Assembly: GCF_002563655.1 (NCBI RefSeq)
Contig: NZ_PDIY01000001.1
Span: 2,454,001-2,518,000 of the forward strand
DNA length: 64,000 nucleotides
Direction of reading: 5' to 3'
Source: Bacillus sp. es.034
GTDB taxonomy: Bacteria > Bacillota > Bacilli > Bacillales > Bacillaceae_B
Shown: one piece after another, positions 1 through 8,675 of the stretch
Position numbering within the stretch: position 1 is the first letter of the stretch
Layout of the letters: each line of letters starts with the position of its first letter
Notes under the pieces: model-generated
Seen by the model: the letters and a program-made list of their open reading frames with translations, nothing else
Told to the model about the DNA's origin: nothing
Database searches by the model: none
Made by a program: the position numbers and the translations under genes

Positions 1-1
1 A

Positions 2-634
2 CCAAATGGTGTGGAACTGGAGAAACTGGATCAGTCTTCCCCGTACACCCTTTCCAAACCATCGACGCCGTACTTTTTTTCGATCGGAAGGATGGTTCAT
101 GAGAAAGGGTTTGAGACCATCATCCGTGTTGCTTCACGGTTAAAGAATGAGGGGTATGACATCTCCTTCGTCATAGCAGGGAAGGGTCCGATGCTCGAGC
201 AATATCGAAAGGCTGTGATCGAGGAGGAACTCTCGGATAGCGTATCATTCGTCGGTTACGTATCGGATAGGGAACGGAATGATTATTTGAAAAATTGCCT
301 GGCCGTCATCTTCCCCAGTTTGTACGAACCGTTCGGGATCGTGGCCCTGGAAGCGATGGCCTTCCGAAAAGGCGTGGTTGCTTCCAATACCGGCGGGCTT
401 AAGTCCATTGTGAAACATGAACAAACCGGATTATTATTTGAGCCCAACCAGGAACATAGTCTCTATACTCAATTGATTTCATTAATTGAAAATCCGGGGA
501 AATCCGAACAACTGGGTGAACTGGGCTTTAAAATGGCTCAGTCCATGTTCAGCTGGGACCGGATCGCAGACCAGACCATTCATGTATATGATGATGTGCT
601 CCTTCAATCAAAAGTGGAGGGTATAAAAAGATGA
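2..634 (+). CDS. GT4-family glycosyltransferase, C-terminal part (cut by window edge)
   Basis: Transfers a sugar from a nucleotide donor to an acceptor that cannot be named from sequence. The reading frame is open to the left edge (Pro-Asn-Gly-Val precedes the first GTG at 11), so this is the C-terminal Rossmann domain of a GT-B enzyme and the true start lies outside. Visible donor-binding features are GRMVHEKGF, FVIAGKGP and the family EX7E motif in LYEPFGIVALEAMA. Its stop overlaps the next gene's ATG (ATGA), so it is translationally coupled to a nucleotide-sugar pyrophosphorylase and probably works in the same polysaccharide or glycoconjugate pathway. Family assignment is firm; pathway is inference. 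Confidence 0.88.
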   Translation, partial: PNGVELEKLDQSSPYTLSKPSTPYFFSIGRMVHEKGFETIIRVASRLKNEGYDISFVIAGKGPMLEQYRKAVIEEELSDSVSFVGYVSDRERNDYLKNCLAVIFPSLYEPFGIVALEAMAFRKGVVASNTGGLKSIVKHEQTGLLFEPNQEHSLYTQLISLIENPGKSEQLGELGFKMAQSMFSWDRIADQTIHVYDDVLLQSKVEGIKR

Positions 635-1638
635 AGGCGGTTATATTGGCAGGTGGAGAAGGCAGGCGATTAAGGCCATATACAATGTCCATTGCGAAGC
701 CCATGGTCCCGATTCTGAATAAGCCAATACTTGAATATAGCATTAACCTCCTGAGTTCTTATGGAGTAAAAGATATATTGATTACGACTTGTTATAAAAG
801 TGAGACCATTAAAGATTACTTTGGAAACGGGAAACGGTTCAATGTGAATATCACGTATCTTGAAGAAAGATCCCCACTCGGGACAGCGGGCGGCATATTC
901 CTCGCACGACACAGGCTGCGAGAACCGTTCCTTGTTCTTAGCGGGGATGCGTTTACCAATATTCCCATCGACAAGGTCATTGAATTCCACTATGAGAAAA
1001 GAGCGGTCATGACCGTCGTCTCAAAGGAAGTGGAGAATCCAAAGGAATACGGAATTTGTCATACGGACGAAACCCGCAAATTAGTCGATTTTATCGAAAA
1101 GCCCGAAGAGTGGGTAGGAAATGAAGTCAACACAGGTGTTTATATGCTTGATCCACGGCTTTTGGACCGGTATGCACACGTTGGGGTTAAAGATTTCGGG
1201 CAGGATTTCATTCCCCGTCTCCTTTTGAATAATGAAGAAGTATATGTGTTTAAGACGAGTGCTTATTGGAGAGATATCGGTAACCCGGAAGAATATAAGT
1301 GTGCAAGGGACGATCTTATGAGGGGGCATTTCTCTCCTCCCTCTTTTAAGAAAGGCTTCCATCATTCAAAGGGCTTAGTGGAGCCTTTCATCACCCGACT
1401 GCAGGTGGCCTGTCCAAATGGCAAGAAACCGATGGTGCTTGCAAAACTGCTCGAGACGGTTCCATCTTCCTCCAATCAGAAAGAGATTGTATTCGACCAC
1501 AGGGATGGGGGCCGGACGAAAATCATCAGTGATCCAAAGAGAGGGTTCATCATTTATTCCAATGCGGACAGAAGAAATCTGGCAAGGGAGTTTGCTAGAT
1601 ATTACGGAAAAAAAATAAAAATCTGGCAAAAGGTGTAG
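631..1638 (+). CDS. NDP-sugar pyrophosphorylase (mannose-1-phosphate guanylyltransferase-like) with extra C-terminal domain
   Basis: Makes a nucleotide-activated sugar from NTP and sugar-1-phosphate. The N-terminal signature GGEGRRLRPYT followed by KPMVPILNKP is the nucleotidyltransferase fold signature, and VLSGDAF near residue 106 holds the metal-binding Asp. About 230 residues make up the transferase domain. The remaining ~100 residues (FDHRDGGRTKIISDP, then FIIYSNADRRNLAREFA) look to me like the last domain of a phosphomannomutase, as in the longer fused enzymes, but without the rest of the mutase. The ATG overlaps the upstream glycosyltransferase stop. The specific sugar cannot be told; UDP-glucose, GDP-mannose and dTDP-glucose enzymes share this signature. 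Confidence 0.85.
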   Translation: MKAVILAGGEGRRLRPYTMSIAKPMVPILNKPILEYSINLLSSYGVKDILITTCYKSETIKDYFGNGKRFNVNITYLEERSPLGTAGGIFLARHRLREPFLVLSGDAFTNIPIDKVIEFHYEKRAVMTVVSKEVENPKEYGICHTDETRKLVDFIEKPEEWVGNEVNTGVYMLDPRLLDRYAHVGVKDFGQDFIPRLLLNNEEVYVFKTSAYWRDIGNPEEYKCARDDLMRGHFSPPSFKKGFHHSKGLVEPFITRLQVACPNGKKPMVLAKLLETVPSSSNQKEIVFDHRDGGRTKIISDPKRGFIIYSNADRRNLAREFARYYGKKIKIWQKV

Positions 1639-1644
1639 AGGCTA

Positions 1645-2226
1645 ATGAAGGAGAATCAGAATCGAACGTTTCATATCCAAGGAATAGCCTGGAACAAGAA
1701 AAATGAGTATACGCCCATCCACTCTGACAAATGTTCCTCCCTTACAGATATTAACGTAAGGGTGAAAGAAGAGGCTGAGGGGTGGGGGGACTCCTATGTA
1801 TTCGAAATGGAGAATATGTCGAAAGAAACCCGTCGTCTGAAAGTATTCTTCCTCATCGAGTGGCTCGCCTGCAAAGAAGATGGAGTGGGGGTGCTGTCCC
1901 TGTCGAAAGATACATTCTGGAATTACAGCGGAAGGCGGGTTGCCATCACCAATATTGTCTCCTGTGCAGAATCTGTGAAGAAAACCATCTATCCTCTTAA
2001 TCTGAAGGGGCTTAAACTTTGGAAGAAATCCTTAAGCAAAGGGGGCTTACACTACTATCCCATCACAAATGGCCTCAATATGATGGTGTATATGCTGGAT
2101 TTCTCTTTCAAGCCCTTCGAAGTGAAACAGGGGAAAGTATATGCCATTGAAGGTGAGATGGAAGATGAGGTTGCAATTTTAAGTGATAGAATAAAAAACG
2201 GACTAGCATTTCCCGGTGAAAAGTGA
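1645..2226 (+). CDS. Hypothetical protein, 193 aa, last gene of sugar operon
   Basis: I do not recognise this protein. It has no signal peptide or membrane segment. Composition and alternation (for example SYVFEMENMSKETRRLKVFF, VYMLDFSFKPFEVKQGKVY) suggest a beta-rich soluble domain. It starts six bases after the nucleotidyltransferase stop and is clearly in the same operon as the glycosyltransferase and pyrophosphorylase, so a role in the same sugar pathway is plausible but unproven. No catalytic motif is evident. Confidence 0.75.
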   Translation: MKENQNRTFHIQGIAWNKKNEYTPIHSDKCSSLTDINVRVKEEAEGWGDSYVFEMENMSKETRRLKVFFLIEWLACKEDGVGVLSLSKDTFWNYSGRRVAITNIVSCAESVKKTIYPLNLKGLKLWKKSLSKGGLHYYPITNGLNMMVYMLDFSFKPFEVKQGKVYAIEGEMEDEVAILSDRIKNGLAFPGEK

Positions 2227-2283
2227 TATTATATAAAAGTCGTATGAATAGTAGAAGATGTATATGTTTGGAGGGAAATTATA

Positions 2284-2433
2284 ATGCGTGTAAACATTAC
2301 TTTGGCTTGCACAGAAACTGGTGAGCGTAACTATATTACTACTAAGAACAAGCGTAACAACCCAGACCGTTTAGAGCTAAAAAAATATTGCCCGAAATTA
2401 AAGCGTGTGACTCTTCACCGCGAAACGAAATAA
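2284..2433 (+). CDS. rpmG: 50S ribosomal protein L33 (zinc-independent type)
   Basis: A 49-residue protein beginning MRVNITLAC and ending RVTLHRETK, the classical bacterial L33 length and ends. ATG 2284 is preceded by a good Shine-Dalgarno (GGAGGG at about 2271). Only two cysteines remain (C9, C36) in place of the paired CxxC motifs, so this is the Zn-free paralogue, equivalent to RpmGA at the same locus in B. subtilis. It has its own upstream gap and a terminator directly after the stop, so it is a single-gene transcript. Confidence 0.96.
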   Translation: MRVNITLACTETGERNYITTKNKRNNPDRLELKKYCPKLKRVTLHRETK

Positions 2434-2464
2434 GCAGCCGGATTTTATCCGCTGCTTTTTTTTA
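2433..2464 (+). terminator. Rho-independent terminator of rpmG
   Basis: A GCAGC-CGGAT stem pairs with ATCCG-CTGC around a short T loop and is followed by a long T run. Confidence 0.85.
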
Positions 2465-2577
2465 TGCTTTATTTGGTTCCAGAGTAATGCCTTTTCTGAA
2501 AAGTGGTGGACTGGCTGTCGCATTTCGACTGGAAATCCATTAAAATAATTTCATGATAGTAAGCATGGAGGGATCAT

Positions 2578-3144
2578 ATGTCTAAAAAGGAAAAGCGGAA
2601 ATCTCAGCTGCAAGTATTAAAATCCATTGGTCATATTGCATTTCAACAAAAATGTTTCGAAATAGAACAACGTCTTTTTGGGTCTCCCGAGTGGAAGCAA
2701 AGCAGTACGGTCTCGATCACCATTTCAAAGCCTCCGGAACTCGATACATGGAATATCATTAAGAGGGGCTGGGAAGAAGGGAAGACAATGGTCGTGCCAA
2801 AGTGCCTCCCGGAGGACCGCCGGTTAATTTTTTATAAACTGAATGATTTTCATCAGTTGGAACAATCATATTTCAATTTATTTGAACCGGACCCCGCAAA
2901 TTCCGTCGCTGTACATAATGAATCGATTGAATTGATGATCGTCCCGGGTTTATCTTATACAACCGGGGGTTATCGTCTTGGATTTGGTGGGGGATATTAT
3001 GACCGACTGCTTTCATCCTTTTCAGGAACTACAATGTCCCTTGCCTTCGAAGAGCAAATGGTCGAATCATTGCCGATCGAATCCTTCGATATGCAGGTGT
3101 CAACCATACTGACGGATTTGAGACGGATCGATTGTGAAGATTGA
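2578..3144 (+). CDS. yqgN: 5-formyltetrahydrofolate cyclo-ligase
   Basis: Converts 5-formyl-THF to 5,10-methenyl-THF using ATP, recycling an inhibitory folate. The C-terminal signature GYRLGFGGGYYDRLL and the preceding LMIVPGLSY are diagnostic of the family, and the basic N-terminus (MSKKEKRKSQL) is typical. Length 188 aa is normal. ATG 2578 follows GGAGGG. The last bases overlap the GTG of the downstream DUF92 gene, so the two are co-translated. The position after rpmG matches B. subtilis yqgN. Confidence 0.95.
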   Translation: MSKKEKRKSQLQVLKSIGHIAFQQKCFEIEQRLFGSPEWKQSSTVSITISKPPELDTWNIIKRGWEEGKTMVVPKCLPEDRRLIFYKLNDFHQLEQSYFNLFEPDPANSVAVHNESIELMIVPGLSYTTGGYRLGFGGGYYDRLLSSFSGTTMSLAFEEQMVESLPIESFDMQVSTILTDLRRIDCED

Positions 3145-3916
3145 GTTATTCCTGCTCCTTCTCTTTATCCTTGCCATCGCGATTGGTGGATGGAGAACAA
3201 GGAATTTAAGTATATCTGGGGCTTGGATGGCTGTGGTGGTCGGGCTTGTCATTGGGTTTGCCTATGGTTTCCGGGGCTTGTTTGTATTGGGGGCATTCTT
3301 CCTTTCTTCAAGTATATGGTCTCATCTATTTAAGAAGGACAAGATCGGCATCGAGGACCGGCTTGCTAAGACCTCCACACGGGATTGGCAGCAAGTATTG
3401 GCAAACGGCGGTCCTGCTGCACTTTTTGCCCTGTTGTTCAGCTTGACTGGGGAAAGCGTATGGACATTTGCTTTTGTTGCTTCGATTGCAGGGGCGAATT
3501 CGGATACATGGGCATCTGAAATCGGTCCCCTGAGTCGAAAACATCCTTTTTCCATAAGGTCTTTCGAGAGAGTTCCAAAAGGCACATCGGGAGCGGTATC
3601 CCCCATCGGTACAATAGCGGCGGTCATGGGTGCAGCCTTTATCGCACTGACAGCCCTGTTCATGCCCGGTAGTATGGATGCCACGCTCTTTATATTGATC
3701 ACACTTTCCGGGTTTCTTGGAAATCTCCTGGATACATGCTTGGGGGCATATGTACAATTGGATTACAGGTGCCGGGTGTGCGGGATACAGACGGAATCGA
3801 CTGTCCACTGCGGACAGCCTACCGAAAGAACGAAGGGCTACTGGATGAACAATGAATTGGTCAATGCCTTTTCAAGCATAATGTCCGGAGTGATCCTGCT
3901 TCTCCTTTATTGGTAG
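3134..3916 (+). CDS. DUF92 / TMEM19-family membrane protein
   Basis: A polytopic membrane protein of 260 aa with about six hydrophobic segments. It carries the family hallmarks GANSDTWASEIG and PKGTSGAVSPIGT and a short cysteine-containing segment (CRVCGIQTESTVHCG). Members include plant phytyl-phosphate kinase VTE6; the function in Bacillaceae is not established, and a CTP-dependent polyprenol or phytol kinase role is only a possibility. The GTG start lies inside yqgN, an 11-base overlap indicating coupling. In B. subtilis yqgO follows yqgN directly, so this gene is extra here. Confidence 0.85.
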   Translation: MKIELFLLLLFILAIAIGGWRTRNLSISGAWMAVVVGLVIGFAYGFRGLFVLGAFFLSSSIWSHLFKKDKIGIEDRLAKTSTRDWQQVLANGGPAALFALLFSLTGESVWTFAFVASIAGANSDTWASEIGPLSRKHPFSIRSFERVPKGTSGAVSPIGTIAAVMGAAFIALTALFMPGSMDATLFILITLSGFLGNLLDTCLGAYVQLDYRCRVCGIQTESTVHCGQPTERTKGYWMNNELVNAFSSIMSGVILLLLYW

Positions 3917-3996
3917 CGGGCAAAAAAATCCCAGGTTTAGAAAAATTTATGGGATAAGCTAATCTGTTATGATCCAAACTATAAACAGGAGGGATC

Positions 3997-4179
3997 ATGA
4001 TGAACGGATGGACAAAATGGTTAGTGCTCGGAGGTTTGGTTCTTTTTCTGGTTCCGAATCGATATCGTTTGTTAAACCTGTTATTAGGCAATTTTCTACT
4101 ACGCAAATTTGCCGTAAGAGCGGCCATGGGAATACCCGGTATACGCTCGAAATTCATTCAGGGCGCATTCCGCTCTTGA
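3997..4179 (+). CDS. yqgO: Small membrane protein, YqgO-like
   Basis: Sixty residues with one hydrophobic segment (WLVLGGLVLFLVP) followed by a basic NRYRLLNLLLGN region and a second amphipathic stretch. GGAGGG lies eight bases before the ATG. Length, position between yqgN and yqgP, and the NRYRLLN pattern fit YqgO of B. subtilis, a protein of unknown function. A terminator follows immediately. Confidence 0.75.
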   Translation: MMNGWTKWLVLGGLVLFLVPNRYRLLNLLLGNFLLRKFAVRAAMGIPGIRSKFIQGAFRS

Positions 4180-4185
4180 CCAAAC

Positions 4186-4231
4186 AAAAAGGACTGCAGG
4201 AGGGTCATACCCCATTCCTGCAGCCTTTTTT
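4186..4231 (+). terminator. Terminator after yqgO
   Basis: AAAAAGG-CTGCAGG pairs with CCTGCAG-CCTTTTTT; the loop holds a small secondary GGGT/ACCC hairpin. Confidence 0.85.
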
Positions 4232-4312
4232 GTTTACACATCAAAAACAGGTTAGGTATAGTAGGGAGAGGCACGTTGGAATTCAGGTAGGTTAAAAGAG
4301 TAAAAGAAAGTA

Positions 4313-5845
4313 GTGGATGTTGTGGATTTACGATATCATTATTTATTTTGGGAAATTGCCCACTATTTAGTGGAATATAAACAGTATCGGATCCTGAATC
4401 TTTCCCCCGACCAGGATGAAATTTGGTTGGAGAATTCAGGCATGAAAGAAGGAAACATCGTCCGGATCGTTCGAAAGGACCTGGATTGGGGTAACTGGGT
4501 CAAGAGGGATTTGGAATTGACCTCCATGAATGGAGAAAAGATCAGGAAAACCCTGAGGAAAAGGCAGCTTCACATAAAGAATCTCTACATATCCACTTAT
4601 CCACCCGTCGATGGGGATCCAAGTCTGTTCCTGGACCCGCTGAACCGTCATAAAACAACCATACAGCCTATTCTCCTTGATGGTGATGAAAGTGTGGAAA
4701 AGCTTAAAAGCCACCCACTCTTCCATGATGGAGATTGGGAGCTTCCCCCTGAAGTGTTGGAGGCAAATGTAGAGTGGATCAAAAATATGACCATGACGTC
4801 TTCCTCCAAACAAATTCAGCAAGAGAGACAGCTATTTGAGAGAGGGAAACCTTTTTTTACTTATCTCTTTATCGCCGTTCAAGTGATCATGTTCCTCATT
4901 CTTGAAATGAATGGAGGGAGTAAAGACCCGGAGACGCTCATTCAATTCGGTGCAAAATATAATCCTCTTATGATTGAAGGGGAATGGTGGCGCCTCGTCA
5001 CACCGATCTTCCTGCATATAGGATTACTGCATCTCTTGATGAACACACTGGCCCTTTATTATCTCGGAATGGCAGTGGAGAAAATGTTCGGCCGGATCCG
5101 GTTCGTTCTCATTTATATGCTGTCAGGAATCGCAGGTACGCTGGCAAGCTTCCTGTTTACATCCAATCTTTCAGCAGGGGCGAGTGGGGCGATCTTTGGC
5201 TGTTTCGGTGCTCTACTGTACTTTGGGGTATTACATCCAAATGTTTTCTTCCGCACCATGGGAACTAATATCATTGCGGTCATCTTATTGAATCTGGTCC
5301 TGGGATTCAGCCTTCCAGGCATTGACAACGCGGGCCATATCGGGGGTCTTATCGGAGGATTCCTTGCGGCAGGGATCGTCAGTCTGCCAAATGCCAACCG
5401 GCCGGTGCGGCAGCTCCTGTTTCTTCTTGGAAGCATTCTGTTAACAGGTATATTGGTATGGAATGGCATCGGAGACGATTCAAGTTCCTGGGACGTCGAT
5501 ACGGCGAATGGGGTCGCCCAGGAAAAGATATCGAATCAGGAGTGGGCAGAAGCAGAGGACCTTCTAACCCCTGTAGTGGAAGAAGGGGCTCCGAATGCAC
5601 AAACCTATTTCTATCTTTCATATGCTGAAATTAAGCAGAATAAATTAGAACCGGCAAAGAAGCATTTGAAAGCTGCACTAAAAGAAGACGATCGCTTTCA
5701 TGAAGCCCACTACAATCTTGCGTTGATATTGATCGATACCGGGGAAAGTGAAGAAGCTCTCCACCACGCAAAAAAAGCCTATGAATTAAATAGGCAGGAT
5801 AAGAATTATGAAAAACTTTATAAAGAGTTGCAAGGGAGCGATTAA
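4313..5845 (+). CDS. yqgP: Rhomboid intramembrane serine protease with TPR domain
   Basis: Membrane protease of the GlpG/YqgP family (also called GluP). The order is a soluble N-terminal domain (about 1-180), rhomboid helices (about 185-400), then TPR repeats to the C-terminus (NAQTYFYLSYAEIKQNK, HEAHYNLALILIDTGESEEA). The catalytic dyad is visible: Ser291 in GASGAIFG and His342 in NAGHIGG, three residues offset from the B. subtilis pair as I remember it. YqgP is implicated in processing the Mg transporter MgtE and in glucose export. GTG 4313 is a weakly supported start; another GTG nine bases on is possible. Its stop overlaps the stop of the convergent next gene by four bases. Confidence 0.95.
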   Translation: MDVVDLRYHYLFWEIAHYLVEYKQYRILNLSPDQDEIWLENSGMKEGNIVRIVRKDLDWGNWVKRDLELTSMNGEKIRKTLRKRQLHIKNLYISTYPPVDGDPSLFLDPLNRHKTTIQPILLDGDESVEKLKSHPLFHDGDWELPPEVLEANVEWIKNMTMTSSSKQIQQERQLFERGKPFFTYLFIAVQVIMFLILEMNGGSKDPETLIQFGAKYNPLMIEGEWWRLVTPIFLHIGLLHLLMNTLALYYLGMAVEKMFGRIRFVLIYMLSGIAGTLASFLFTSNLSAGASGAIFGCFGALLYFGVLHPNVFFRTMGTNIIAVILLNLVLGFSLPGIDNAGHIGGLIGGFLAAGIVSLPNANRPVRQLLFLLGSILLTGILVWNGIGDDSSSWDVDTANGVAQEKISNQEWAEAEDLLTPVVEEGAPNAQTYFYLSYAEIKQNKLEPAKKHLKAALKEDDRFHEAHYNLALILIDTGESEEALHHAKKAYELNRQDKNYEKLYKELQGSD

Positions 5846-6726
5846 GATATCAGCTGTCTGAGTAAGGACGCGTCCCCGTTTTGATCAACGAGGAGCACAA
5901 GCACTTCCTTTTTATCTTTTTTTACTAATAGGAGAGGAATGGCACTGTCGATGGATTCCACGATAGAGCCGTCCTCTTTTTTAATTCCTAAATAATAGTT
6001 TTTATAGAGTCCTTCCCAAAGGTTACCGATCAGGCGATCCCATTCCTGTCTGGTATAGCCTTCCAAGGGACGGCCGTCATACATCGGGAGACTGGTCAGG
6101 GGGATGGGGGTGTATTCTTCGCCAGGGATACCCAATGAGGTGATCGCCTTTTCCCATAAATATTCGAGTTGTTGGGAGGTCACCTTGTCCAGGATATTCT
6201 TCCACTCTTTTTCTACGCCATTCCCCGGTTGCCTGAAAGCATTCAAAGGGCTGAAATTGGAATCAATCACGTACAGGGTATCTTCGGACATTTTCTGGGC
6301 ACTGGTGAACTCTGTGTCCGATTCGTGTATTTCTGAATAGTGAAAAGATACAGCCTGAAGAATGCTGCTATCTTTCCCCTTTATGATCGATTCCTCTACA
6401 ATCTGATCGGTATCTTGTTCCCATTCATTCATCAGACCCTTCAATCTCCCGTTCATATATATAAAACCGACATCCTGACGTAAATAAGCGGGAGTATCAA
6501 GCTTTGAAGATACCTTCCAATTCACTTCATAATGATCATTTTTCTTTTCCGGTTGGAGCATGAGAATCGTTGTGGCCGATTCATACGATACGTTCTCATT
6601 GATGGGAAAAAAAATGATGCTCTCCCTGGTTTGCGGCTTGTAAATAAATTGAATGCCCAGGGCCACTATACATATGATCACCAGAAATGGCATTGCTTCT
6701 TTCAGCCTATCCTTCATTTTGTTCAC
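5842..6726 (-). CDS. Hypothetical membrane-anchored protein, probably sporulation-expressed
   Basis: I do not recognise a family. The 294-aa protein has a basic N-terminus, one membrane segment (AMPFLVIICIVALGIQFIY, residues 11-29) and a large hydrophilic domain presumably outside the membrane. Sequence is rich in Trp, Glu and Lys with no catalytic motif I can name. It runs against its neighbours and is not at this position in B. subtilis. The upstream sequence fits a sigma-E promoter well (see 6751-6779), suggesting mother-cell expression. Its stop codon overlaps that of yqgP, leaving no room for a separate terminator between the convergent genes. Confidence 0.75.
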   Translation of the reverse strand: MNKMKDRLKEAMPFLVIICIVALGIQFIYKPQTRESIIFFPINENVSYESATTILMLQPEKKNDHYEVNWKVSSKLDTPAYLRQDVGFIYMNGRLKGLMNEWEQDTDQIVEESIIKGKDSSILQAVSFHYSEIHESDTEFTSAQKMSEDTLYVIDSNFSPLNAFRQPGNGVEKEWKNILDKVTSQQLEYLWEKAITSLGIPGEEYTPIPLTSLPMYDGRPLEGYTRQEWDRLIGNLWEGLYKNYYLGIKKEDGSIVESIDSAIPLLLVKKDKKEVLVLLVDQNGDASLLRQLIS

Positions 6727-6750
6727 TCCAGTGGTTTGTCCATTTTCTAC

Positions 6751-6779
6751 ATAGTATGAATCGATGGAATTGAATATGA
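6751..6779 (-). promoter_or_regulatory. Sigma-E-type promoter for the 294-aa gene
   Basis: Reading the minus strand, TCATATT (-35) is followed after 14 bases by CATACTAT (-10). This matches the sigma-E consensus KMATATT-N14-CATACANT at 7/7 and 6/7 fixed positions with the usual spacing. The ATG lies about 25 bases downstream. Confidence 0.65.
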
Positions 6780-6858
6780 TAGGATGTATGATTTCAGGCT
6801 TCTTTGTCTAGGATGGTAGGGATGGAAAATCATGTAAAGGTATTGGGAGTGAAGGCTA

Positions 6859-8319
6859 ATGTCGAATGAAAAGAAAAAGCCTGTCTCTACTCAGATTGAA
6901 GAAAACACCAATTATTTAAGGGACACCTTAGCAGTGGACAAGAGCTTTGATGTCATTCAATTGGATCTGGAGTATGCAGAAAGAAAAATGGCCATGTTTT
7001 TAGTGGATGGCTTCGTTAAAGATGATATCATGCATTATCTGATGAAGCTCTTATCTGGACTCAGTCCTGAACAATTGGAAGAGGACACTCTGGAAAAGCT
7101 TTTGAAGACGTATATTCCTTATATTGAGATTGAACAAGTAGATGACTTGAATCAGGTGATCGATTTAGTATTGGCAGGTCCGACAGCTCTTGTCGTGGAC
7201 GGTATTGACAAGGTAATTATGATTGATGCAAGGACATACCCTGTCAGAGGGCCTCAGGAACCTGACTTAGAACGGGTCGTACGGGGTTCGAGGGACGGAT
7301 ATGTCGAGACGATTGTATTTAATACAGCATTGACAAGACGGAGGGTGCGCGATCCCTCTCTTCGGATGGAATACATGCAAATAGGCAGAAGATCCAAAAC
7401 GGATATCGTGGTCAGTTATATAGAAGACATAGCCGACCCTAATTTAGTGCATAAAATCAAGGATTCTCTCTCGAAGATCGATACAGACGGTCTTCCCATG
7501 GGGGAGAAAACGTTAGAGGAGTATATTGCGGGACGGCACTGGAATCCCTATCCGCTGGTCCGGTACACGGAAAGGCCTGACACTGCGGCATCCCACCTAT
7601 ATGAGGGACATGTCCTCATCATGGTGGATGGTTCCCCGAGTGTCCTCATCACACCGACCACGTTTTGGCATCATCTCCAGCATGCGGAGGAATACAGGAA
7701 TAAACCTTCTGTAGGGGCTTATCTGCGTTTTGTAAGGTTTATTGCGGTGTGGACATCGATCTTTTTACTGCCACTTTATTATTTATTTGCGATTCACCCG
7801 GAGCTGCTGCCGGAATCGTTGGCTTATATTGGTCCGAACGATGTTGGGGAAGTCCCGTTATTCCTTCAATTTTTAATCATTGAACTGGGGATCGATATTT
7901 TGAGGATGGCAGCCATCCACACCCCGTCTTCCCTTGCTACCGCCCTAGGGCTCGTTGCAGCTTTGATGATTGGGCAGGTTGCCGTTGAAGTCGGGCTGTT
8001 CATTAATGAAGTCATTCTTTACCTGGCCATCGCTGCAATCGGAACGTTCTCTACCCCGAGTTATGAGATGAGTCTGGCTAATCGACTGGTGCGGATATTC
8101 CTATTGATTTGCACGGCCTTATTTGGTGTTTATGGATTTGTAGTGGGTGTATTCTTATGGATCATCATGCTTTCAAGAATGAGTTCGTTTGGCATTCCAT
8201 ATATGTGGCCATTTATACCATTTAATCTTAGGGCATTCAGGGATGTATTCCTTCGTTCCCCGATCCCCCTAAAAAACAGGCGGCCGCGATTTTTGCATCC
8301 GAAAGATCCGGATCGTTAG
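6859..8319 (+). CDS. GerA-family spore germination protein, SpoVAF-like
   Basis: A 486-aa inner spore membrane protein with an N-terminal soluble domain (about 1-290; includes PTALVVDGIDKVIMIDAR and YPVRGPQEPD-LERVVRG) and membrane helices from about residue 293 on. This is the layout of GerAA and SpoVAF. The C-terminal phrases AAIGTFSTPSYEMSLANR and AIHTPSSLATALGLV look closer to SpoVAF than to a receptor A subunit, and no B or C subunit genes are adjacent. SpoVAF is an accessory germination ion channel that acts with YqhR, whose gene is also in this window. Start ATG follows GGGAGTGAAGG. The SpoVAF identity is my judgement from pattern, not an alignment. Confidence 0.82.
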   Translation: MSNEKKKPVSTQIEENTNYLRDTLAVDKSFDVIQLDLEYAERKMAMFLVDGFVKDDIMHYLMKLLSGLSPEQLEEDTLEKLLKTYIPYIEIEQVDDLNQVIDLVLAGPTALVVDGIDKVIMIDARTYPVRGPQEPDLERVVRGSRDGYVETIVFNTALTRRRVRDPSLRMEYMQIGRRSKTDIVVSYIEDIADPNLVHKIKDSLSKIDTDGLPMGEKTLEEYIAGRHWNPYPLVRYTERPDTAASHLYEGHVLIMVDGSPSVLITPTTFWHHLQHAEEYRNKPSVGAYLRFVRFIAVWTSIFLLPLYYLFAIHPELLPESLAYIGPNDVGEVPLFLQFLIIELGIDILRMAAIHTPSSLATALGLVAALMIGQVAVEVGLFINEVILYLAIAAIGTFSTPSYEMSLANRLVRIFLLICTALFGVYGFVVGVFLWIIMLSRMSSFGIPYMWPFIPFNLRAFRDVFLRSPIPLKNRRPRFLHPKDPDR

Positions 8320-8329
8320 AAATGATAGA

Positions 8330-8375
8330 GAAGAGATTTTCTTACTGGATATTCCTTTAAGGAAATCTCTTTTTA
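8330..8375 (+). terminator. Terminator after the SpoVAF-like gene
   Basis: AGAGATTTTCTTA pairs imperfectly with TAAGGAAATCTCT and is followed by TTTTATTTT. Confidence 0.7.
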
Positions 8376-8466
8376 TTTTGTGTTCTCTGTACTGGTTTGT
8401 TTAGGATTGAGAAGAAACCAGTTTTCACTTATACTTTATAAGGAAGAAGAGAAAGCAGGTGTATGC

Positions 8467-8673
8467 ATGAAAACGATTTATGATATCCAACAGCTCCTCA
8501 AAAGTTATGGAACGATCATATATGTTGGGCATCGTCTTTCCGACCTGCAACTAATGGAAGGCGAATTAAAGGAACTCTATCAATCCCAACTGATTGATAC
8601 CCGGGATTTTCAGACCGCTTTATTTTTGTTGCGTCATGAAATAGAAATGGAAAAAGAAAAACAGGACAGGTGA
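8467..8673 (+). CDS. yqgQ: YqgQ family protein
   Basis: Small helical protein of 68 aa, beginning [15 protein letters not shown], with the YqgQ pattern ([22 protein letters not shown]). A longer frame opens at 8380, but ATG 8467 with AGCAGGTG before it matches B. subtilis YqgQ in length and start. Function is unknown; the protein family has a small three-helix fold. It is immediately followed by glcK with overlapping translation signals, as in B. subtilis. Confidence 0.9.
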   Translation: MKTIYDIQQLLKSYGTIIYVGHRLSDLQLMEGELKELYQSQLIDTRDFQTALFLLRHEIEMEKEKQDR

Positions 8674-8675
8674 TA

